Part shown: one piece after another, positions 58,696 to 64,000 of the stretch | Numbering within the stretch: the stretch's first letter is position 1 | Layout: each line of letters begins with the position of its first letter | Assembly (NCBI RefSeq): GCF_003258605.2 | Contig: NZ_CP031264.1 | Coordinates: 4,402,001 to 4,466,000, forward strand | DNA from: Peterkaempfera bronchialis | GTDB taxonomy: Bacteria; Actinomycetota; Actinomycetes; Streptomycetales; Streptomycetaceae | Direction: 5' to 3' | Length of the DNA: 64,000 nt | Notes under the pieces: generated by a model | The model's database searches: none | What the model was told of the DNA's origin: nothing | Seen by the model: the letters and a program-made list of their open reading frames with translations, nothing else | Program-made: the position numbers and the translations under genes

Positions 58696-61600
58696 GTGTC
58701 CGCCGCCATCGCCAGCCCCGAGCAGCTCAAGGAGCTGCTGGGCATCCCCTTCACCGCACAGCAGGTGGAGGCGATCACCGCGCCCCCGGCCCCGGCCGTC
58801 GTCGTGGCCGGAGCCGGGTCGGGCAAGACCACCGTGATGGCGGCCCGGGTGGTCTGGCTGGTGGGGCGCGGCCTGGTACGGCCGGAGCAGGTGCTGGGCC
58901 TCACCTTCACCAACAAGGCCGCCGGCGAGCTCTCCGAGCGGGTACGCACCGCGCTGGCCAGGGCCGGGGTGTCCGACGGCGAGCCGGGGGAGGACGGCGA
59001 TGTCCTCGGCGACCCGGAGATCTCCACGTACCACGCCTTCGCGGGCCGGCTGCTCACCGAGCACGGCCTGCGGATCGGCATCGAGCCCGATGTGCGGCTG
59101 CTCGCCGACGCGACCCGGTTCCAGCTGGCGGCGCGGGTGCTGCGCTCCGCCCGGGGCCCGTACACGGCACTGACCGGCACGGTCTCCGCCCTGGTCGCCG
59201 AGGTGCTGGCGCTCGACGGGGAGCTGGCCGAGCACCTGGTGGAGCCCGACCGGCTGCGCGCCCATGACACCGCGCTGCTGGACGAGCTGGCGTCCGCCCG
59301 GCTCTCCAACGAGGAGCTGCGCAAGGTGCCGGAGGCGGCGCGGGGGCGGCTGGAGCTGCTGGGGCTGGTGGAGGAGTACCGGCGGCGCAAGCGGGCCGCC
59401 GGGCTGATGGACTTCGGCGACCAGATCGCCGCCGCCGCGACCCTGGCGCAGAGCCGCCCCGAGGTGGGGCGGCTGCTCCGCGAGCAGTTCCGGGTGGTGC
59501 TGCTGGACGAGTACCAGGACACCTCGGTCGCCCAGCGGCTGCTGCTCGCCGGCCTCTTCGGCCGGGGGCCGGGGTACGCGGGCGGCCACCCGGTCACCGC
59601 GGTCGGCGACCCCTGCCAGGCCATCTACGGCTGGCGCGGCGCGTCCGTGGCCAACCTGGACGAGTTCCCCGAGCACTTCCCGGCCGCCGACGGCCGTCCT
59701 GCGGCCCGCCACTCGCTCAGCGAGAACCGCCGCAGCGGCGGCCGGCTGCTGGAGTTCGCCAACCACCTCGCCGGGCCGCTGCGCGCGATGCACCAGGGCG
59801 TGGAGGCGCTGCGCCCCGCCCCCGGCGCCGAGCACGACGGCTTCGTCCGGTGCGCGCTGCTGCCCACCCACGCCGAGGAGGTCGACTGGCTGGCCGACTC
59901 CATCGCCCACCTGGTGCGCACCGGCACCGCGCCGGGCCGGATCGCCGTGCTCTGCCGGGGCGGGGCGGCCTTCCCCGACATCCATGCGGCGCTGGTGGCC
60001 CGCGAGGTGCCGGTCGAGGTGGTGGGCCTCTCCGGGCTGCTCCACCTGCCCGAGGTCGCCGACCTGGTGGCGACCTGCGAGGTGCTCCAGGACCCGACGG
60101 CCAACGCCGCCCTGGTACGGCTGCTGGTCGGCCCGCGCTGGCGGATCGGCCCGCGCGACCTGGCGCTGCTCGGCCGCCGCGCCCGCGACCTGGTGCGGGT
60201 GGACCGGGGCGGCGAACCGGCCGACCCGCTGGCGGAGGCGGTCGCCGAGGCCGACCCCACCGAGGTGGTCTCCCTCGCCGACGCCCTGGAGACCTTTCTG
60301 CACCCCGGCACCGTGGACGACCGCGACGAGCTGCCGTTCTCCGCCGACGCCCGGGTGCGCTTCGCCCGGCTGGCCCGGGAGATCCGGGAGCTGCGCCGCT
60401 CGCTGGCGGACCCGCTGATGGATGTGCTGCACCGGGTACTGGCCGCCACCGGCCTGGATGTGGAGCTGGCCGCCTCCCCGTATGCGCTGGCCGCCCGCCG
60501 CCGGGAGACCCTGCACGCCTTCCTGGACGTCGCCGCCTCCTTCGCCGACCTCGACGGCGACCCCTCGCTGGGTGCCTTCCTGGCCTTCCTGCGGGCCGCG
60601 CAGGAGTACGACAAGGGCCTGGACTCCACGCTGCCCGGCGGCGAGGACACGGTGAAGGTGCTCACCGCGCACAAGTCCAAGGGCCTGGAGTGGGACGTGG
60701 TGGCCGTGCCCGGCCTGGTCAAGGACGCCTTCCCCAGCACCAAGCCACGGGAGCGGTGGACCAGCCGCAAGCATGTGCTGCCGCACGCGCTGCGCGGCGA
60801 CGCGGACACCCTGCCGCCCGCCCCGGAGTGGAACGCCCGGGGGATGAAGCACTTCGCCGCCCTGATGGGCGAGCAGGCCGCCACCGAGGAGCTGCGCCTC
60901 GGCTATGTGGCCTTCACCCGGCCCCGCAGCCTGCTGCTGGCCTCCGGGCACTGGTGGGGCGCCTCCCGCAAGAAGCCGGTGGGCCCCTCCGACTTCCTGG
61001 TGCAGCTCCACGACCACTGCGCGCGGCCGGGCGGCTTCGGCGAGGTGGAGGCATGGGCCGACCCGCCGGGGCCGGACGAGCGGAACCCCGCCCTGGCGGT
61101 GACGGCCGAGACCCCGTGGCCGCTGCCGCTGGACCCGGCGGCCCAGCACGCCCGCCGACTGGCCGCCCGCGCCGTGCGGGCCCGGCTGGACGGGTATGTC
61201 CCGCCCGCGCCGCAGCCACCGCCGACCCCGGAGGAGCAGCGGCTGATCGAGTCCTGGGACCGCGACCTGGAAGCCCTGCTCGGCGAGTTGGAGCGGTCCC
61301 GGCACGCGCTGCGGGACGTTCCCGTACCGGCCTCGCTGTCGGCCTCCCAGCTGCTGCGGCTGGCTGCCGACCCGGACGGCTTCGCCCGCGACCTGGCCCG
61401 GCCGATGCCGAGGCCGCCGCAGCCTGCGGCCCGCCGGGGCACCCGCTTCCACGCCTGGGTGGAGGCCCGCTTCGAACCGCTGATGCTGATCGAGCCGGAC
61501 GGCCTGCCCGGCGCCGAGGACGACGGCATCGAGGACGAACGCGATCTGGCCCGGCTCAAGGACGCCTTTCTGCGTACGCCGTTCGCCCATCGGACCCCGT

Positions 61601-61929
61601 ACCGGGTGGAGGCGCCCTTCCAGCTGCTGCTGGCGGGACGGGTGGTGCGAGGCCGGATCGACGCGGTGTACCGGGAGGACGCCAGCGACGGAACGTCACC
61701 GCAGGGGCCGAGGTTCGAGGTGGTGGACTGGAAGACCCATCAGCGGGAGACCGCCGACCCGCTTCAGCTGGCCGTCTACCGTCTGGCCTGGGCGGAGCAG
61801 CAGGGGCTGCCGCTGGAGCAGGTCACGGCGGCGTTCCTCTATGTCCGCAGCGGCCGGGTCGAACGTCCGTCAGATCTGCCCGACCGAACAGCATTGGAAC
61901 GCATCCTGACCGGGAACAGTGATGGATAG
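58696..61929 (+). CDS. adnB: AdnB-like UvrD/Rep helicase with C-terminal nuclease domain
   Basis: 1077 residues, partner of the AdnA-like protein. Walker A VVAGAGSGKTTVM (near 40), VLLDEYQDTS (near 271), GDPCQAIYGWRGA, LTAHKSKGLEWDVVAV and VAFTRPRSLLLAS are the helicase motifs. The C-terminal nuclease core shows RFEVVDWKTH (near 1010) and PLQLAVYRLAWAEQQG, the PD-(D/E)XK signature including QxxxY. No extra repeat insertion is seen. GTG 58696 is the start. Together the pair would unwind and resect double-strand breaks in the cytoplasm. The overlap in domain layout with AdnA supports a heterodimer. Confidence 0.9.
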   Translation: MSAAIASPEQLKELLGIPFTAQQVEAITAPPAPAVVVAGAGSGKTTVMAARVVWLVGRGLVRPEQVLGLTFTNKAAGELSERVRTALARAGVSDGEPGEDGDVLGDPEISTYHAFAGRLLTEHGLRIGIEPDVRLLADATRFQLAARVLRSARGPYTALTGTVSALVAEVLALDGELAEHLVEPDRLRAHDTALLDELASARLSNEELRKVPEAARGRLELLGLVEEYRRRKRAAGLMDFGDQIAAAATLAQSRPEVGRLLREQFRVVLLDEYQDTSVAQRLLLAGLFGRGPGYAGGHPVTAVGDPCQAIYGWRGASVANLDEFPEHFPAADGRPAARHSLSENRRSGGRLLEFANHLAGPLRAMHQGVEALRPAPGAEHDGFVRCALLPTHAEEVDWLADSIAHLVRTGTAPGRIAVLCRGGAAFPDIHAALVAREVPVEVVGLSGLLHLPEVADLVATCEVLQDPTANAALVRLLVGPRWRIGPRDLALLGRRARDLVRVDRGGEPADPLAEAVAEADPTEVVSLADALETFLHPGTVDDRDELPFSADARVRFARLAREIRELRRSLADPLMDVLHRVLAATGLDVELAASPYALAARRRETLHAFLDVAASFADLDGDPSLGAFLAFLRAAQEYDKGLDSTLPGGEDTVKVLTAHKSKGLEWDVVAVPGLVKDAFPSTKPRERWTSRKHVLPHALRGDADTLPPAPEWNARGMKHFAALMGEQAATEELRLGYVAFTRPRSLLLASGHWWGASRKKPVGPSDFLVQLHDHCARPGGFGEVEAWADPPGPDERNPALAVTAETPWPLPLDPAAQHARRLAARAVRARLDGYVPPAPQPPPTPEEQRLIESWDRDLEALLGELERSRHALRDVPVPASLSASQLLRLAADPDGFARDLARPMPRPPQPAARRGTRFHAWVEARFEPLMLIEPDGLPGAEDDGIEDERDLARLKDAFLRTPFAHRTPYRVEAPFQLLLAGRVVRGRIDAVYREDASDGTSPQGPRFEVVDWKTHQRETADPLQLAVYRLAWAEQQGLPLEQVTAAFLYVRSGRVERPSDLPDRTALERILTGNSDG

Positions 61930-61958
61930 GTCACGGAGAGCACCCAAGTCGTCACGCA

Positions 61959-61975
61959 CACAGGTGAAACCTGTG
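61959..61975. promoter_or_regulatory. Perfect 7-3-7 inverted repeat upstream of the SpoIIE-type phosphatase
   Basis: CACAGGT and ACCTGTG flank GAA, 116 bases before the phosphatase start and 30 bases after the adnB stop. AT-rich sequence with CTTGCACTTTT follows. It is either an operator for the phosphatase gene or a short terminator for adnB. Confidence 0.5.
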
Positions 61976-62090
61976 CGGCTTGCACTTTTCGCGCCTATTG
62001 TGGGGTCGGTAACCGGTCACCCCCTTCCCCGGCCGACTGCCAGGCCCCACCCCACCGCCACATGAGCGCTTCCCGCTGGAGAATCCGACG

Positions 62091-63257
62091 TTGAGCGTGA
62101 CCGGGCGGCTCCGCCGCCTCAAGCAGCTGCTCGCCGGGGGCTGGTCCCGGACAGCCCTGGCGCTGCCCTTCCTTGCCCTGGTGGTCATCGTCGCCCTGGA
62201 CTGGTTCAGCAAGACCGAGGTGACGGTCGAGCCCGCACTGACCTCCGCCCCGGCGCTGGCCGCCGTGGTCTGCCGCCGCACCTGGTACCCGCTGCTGGTC
62301 GGCGGCCTCACCGTGCTGGCCGCCTTTGCGATGGCCGCCTACAACGGGGTGCTGACCCAGTCGGTGCACACCGCCAGCGTGCTCGCCATCGTGCTGGTCA
62401 CCCTGATCGGCTGGGTCAGCGCGGTGCTCCGGGTGCGCCAGGAGCGGGCGCTCGCCGACGCCCGGCTGGTCGCCGAGGTCGCCCAGCGGGTGCTGCTCCG
62501 CTCGGTCCCCGACCGGGTCGGCAGCGTGCGCGCCGCCGTCCACTACGCGGCGGCCGCCGCCCACGCCCGGATCGGCGGCGACCTCTACGAGGTGGTCAAC
62601 ACCCGGCACGGGGTGCGGGCGGTCGTCGGCGATGTGCGCGGCAAGGGGCTGGGCGCGGTGGAGACCGCCGCCGCCGTGCTGGGCGCCTTTCGCGAGGCCG
62701 CGCACCAGGAGCACGCGCTGGACCGGGTGGCCGGCTGGCTGGCCGACAGCCTGGACCGCTCGCTCCGGGAGAACGGGCACGACCGGCTGGGGGAGGAGTT
62801 CGTCACCCTGGTGCTGATCGGGGTCTGCCCGGACGGCGTGGCCGAGATCGTCAACTGCGGCCATCCGGCGCCGGTGCTGCTCCGCGACGGCGAGCCGGTG
62901 CGGCTGCTGGAGCCGGTCTCCCCGGTGCCGCCGCTCGGTGTGCTGCCGCCGGAGTCCGTGCGGCCGCCGGTGCGGCGGATGGCCGTGCGGCCCGGTGACC
63001 GGGTGCTGCTGTACACCGACGGCGTGATCGAGGCGCGTGACCAGCAGGGCCGCTTCTACCCGCTGCTGGAGCGCCTTCCCGGGTGCGCCCGGGAGGGTGC
63101 GCCGGGGGAGGTGCTCGACCGGCTGCACCTGGACGTGGTCCGGCACATCGGCCGCCAACTCGGCGACGACGCGGCGATGCTGCTGCTCCAGTACGAGCCC
63201 GTGGTGGTGCCGGAGCAGGTGGCCCGGCCCAACGGCCAGGTGCCGCAGCTCGGCTGA
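62091..63257 (+). CDS. Membrane-anchored PP2C/SpoIIE-type serine phosphatase
   Basis: 388 residues. Three N-terminal membrane helices (LALPFLALVVIVALDWF and others) place the phosphatase domain in the cytoplasm. SpoIIE motifs: ARIGGDLYEVV, AVVGDVRGKGLGAVETAA, EFVTLVLIGVCP with NCGHPAPVLL, LLYTDGVIEAR, and a final LGDDAAMLLL, covering the metal-binding Asp residues. It would dephosphorylate anti-anti-sigma-type proteins, but no partner anti-sigma factor lies beside it. The start TTG 62091 has GGAGAA eight bases upstream. It overlaps the end of a ten-codon frame (ATG 62062), which could act in coupling. Confidence 0.88.
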   Translation: MSVTGRLRRLKQLLAGGWSRTALALPFLALVVIVALDWFSKTEVTVEPALTSAPALAAVVCRRTWYPLLVGGLTVLAAFAMAAYNGVLTQSVHTASVLAIVLVTLIGWVSAVLRVRQERALADARLVAEVAQRVLLRSVPDRVGSVRAAVHYAAAAAHARIGGDLYEVVNTRHGVRAVVGDVRGKGLGAVETAAAVLGAFREAAHQEHALDRVAGWLADSLDRSLRENGHDRLGEEFVTLVLIGVCPDGVAEIVNCGHPAPVLLRDGEPVRLLEPVSPVPPLGVLPPESVRPPVRRMAVRPGDRVLLYTDGVIEARDQQGRFYPLLERLPGCAREGAPGEVLDRLHLDVVRHIGRQLGDDAAMLLLQYEPVVVPEQVARPNGQVPQLG

Positions 63258-63279
63258 GTGCGGTGGCCGAGCGCCGCGC

Positions 63280-64000
63280 TCAGAGGTCCACCTCGACCAG
63301 CAGCGGGCGGTGGTCGGAGATCGGCGTACGCGGGGTGTGCGCCCGGCCCACTGCGGCGGGCCGCACGCCCACCGCCAGGACGTGGTCGAACTGCACGGTC
63401 GGCCGGTGCGACGGATAGGTGGGGGTGCGGGCCAGGTCACGCCAGCCCGGCAGCCGGTCGCCGGGCTGCCGCTGCGGGGTGCGGCGCATCCGCAGCCGGT
63501 CCCGGCCGCCCCGCTCCAGGCGGGTGCGGCGGGCCTCCCGCAGGTCGCGCAGCCGCCGCCGCGAGCCGCGCACCCGCGCCGCGCGCGCCGGGCCGCGCGT
63601 CGACCCGTACGCCGGTTCGTACGCGGGCCCGGACGCCGACCCGGGCACCGACTGTCGCTCGGACACCGGTTCGGGCACCAGTCCGTACGCCGGGCCGACG
63701 GCCGTCCACCGTGACCGCGCCGCACCCGGTACGGCGGCCTGCAATGCCCGCCGCCGCCGACGGCGCGGCGCACGGGCCACCCCGCCCGCCATCCCGTCCA
63801 TCACGGCGGCGCCGCCCAGCACGGTGCGCGGCACGGCCCCGACCAGGTTGAAGTCGCCCAGCAGCAGATAGGGGCGCGGCAGGTCGGCGATCCAGCGGCG
63901 GATGCCCGCCAGCTGGGCGACATTCCAGCCGGGGACGAACGACAGATGCGCGGCCACCGCCGTGAAGAGGCCCCGGTCCCCCTCCAGCACCGCCGCCACC
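63280..64000 (-). CDS. Endonuclease/exonuclease/phosphatase family protein, 5'-truncated
   Basis: 240 visible codons; the frame is open at the window edge, so the N-terminal part is missing. The core motifs are LLLGDFNLVG (Asp/Asn), PTVQFDHVLAVG and the late TPISDHRPLLVEVDL (SDH). The expected link between GDFNLVGAVPRTVLGG and LPGWRDLARTPTYPSHRPT is interrupted by about 110 Arg-rich residues with Ser, Pro and Gly (for example PRRRRRRALQAAVP), which is unusual for the family. It could be a membrane-associated phosphatase or nuclease, and the substrate cannot be read. Confidence 0.8.
   Translation of the reverse strand, partial: VAAVLEGDRGLFTAVAAHLSFVPGWNVAQLAGIRRWIADLPRPYLLLGDFNLVGAVPRTVLGGAAVMDGMAGGVARAPRRRRRRALQAAVPGAARSRWTAVGPAYGLVPEPVSERQSVPGSASGPAYEPAYGSTRGPARAARVRGSRRRLRDLREARRTRLERGGRDRLRMRRTPQRQPGDRLPGWRDLARTPTYPSHRPTVQFDHVLAVGVRPAAVGRAHTPRTPISDHRPLLVEVDL

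Noticed and set aside
58618-61590. A 990-codon minus-strand open frame over adnB
   Set aside because: It is antisense to a gene with all helicase and nuclease motifs.
1-64000. tRNA/rRNA genes, insertion sequences, prophage or biosynthetic gene cluster
   Set aside because: None was recognised when reading both strands. The gene content is core metabolism, regulation, transport and repair.

Overview
The window is about 64 kb of very GC-rich DNA with dense genes, GTG/TTG starts and strong third-position GC bias. Gene content and order point to a filamentous actinomycete of the family Streptomycetaceae. The exact genus is uncertain: Streptomyces, Kitasatospora and Streptacidiphilus all fit. I saw no tRNA or rRNA genes, insertion sequences, prophage genes, CRISPR arrays or secondary-metabolite cluster. 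It looks like core chromosome carrying an unusual number of short tandem repeats.

Region 1 (1-12.2 kb) contains tag, an enoyl-CoA hydratase, a DUF3117 gene, an O-methyltransferase, an ECF sigma factor with its zinc anti-sigma factor, an HtrA-type protease, tatB, an AlkC-like glycosylase, mrp, a DUF1003 protein and an MgtE-N/CBS protein. From memory this order resembles the Mycobacterium tuberculosis block Rv1210-Rv1232c, where the sigma/RseA/HtrA set handles envelope stress. Region 2 (12.5-21 kb) holds a lipoprotein, a fused SecDF, a short MreB-like ATPase, two DksA/TraR zinc-finger proteins, a NarL-type two-component system and an EamA transporter. Region 3 (21-30.4 kb) holds a SigE-family sigma factor with its membrane partner, CorA, a SUFU-domain protein, MarC, a PHP phosphoesterase, a DUF6758 protein, an MFS exporter and a hydrolase.

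Region 4 (30.5-37.6 kb) contains a DEAD-box helicase, a ferritin-like protein, a frameshifted small membrane gene, a DUF3107 gene, a FasR-like TetR regulator, a LipV-like hydrolase and a lipoprotein. Region 5 (37.6-43.5 kb) is a complete peptide ABC importer preceded by a candidate Cys-containing leader peptide. Region 6 (43.7-47.7 kb) is a translationally coupled operon: PelF-like glycosyltransferase, tandem-repeat ORF, membrane protein, nucleotide-sugar epimerase. Region 7 (47.8-64 kb) carries moeZ, a mannosyltransferase-like protein, a pseudokinase/LPG-synthase fusion, an alkyltransferase-like protein, an AdnA/AdnB-like helicase-nuclease pair split by a lipoprotein gene, a SpoIIE-type phosphatase and a truncated endonuclease/exonuclease/phosphatase gene. 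Regions 4 and 7 resemble M. tuberculosis Rv3201c-Rv3211, again from memory.

The points most worth a second look are these: repeat arrays that duplicate the 3' ends of genes; a 36-bp repeat array that forms an ORF inside the glycosyltransferase operon; a repeat-built insertion in the AdnA-like helicase; two genes that seem to start at non-canonical codons (ATC and CTG); a poly-C frameshift in a small membrane gene; and several well-formed inverted repeats near promoters. I found no clearly new multi-gene system. The coupled operon of region 6 is the best candidate for undescribed biology.
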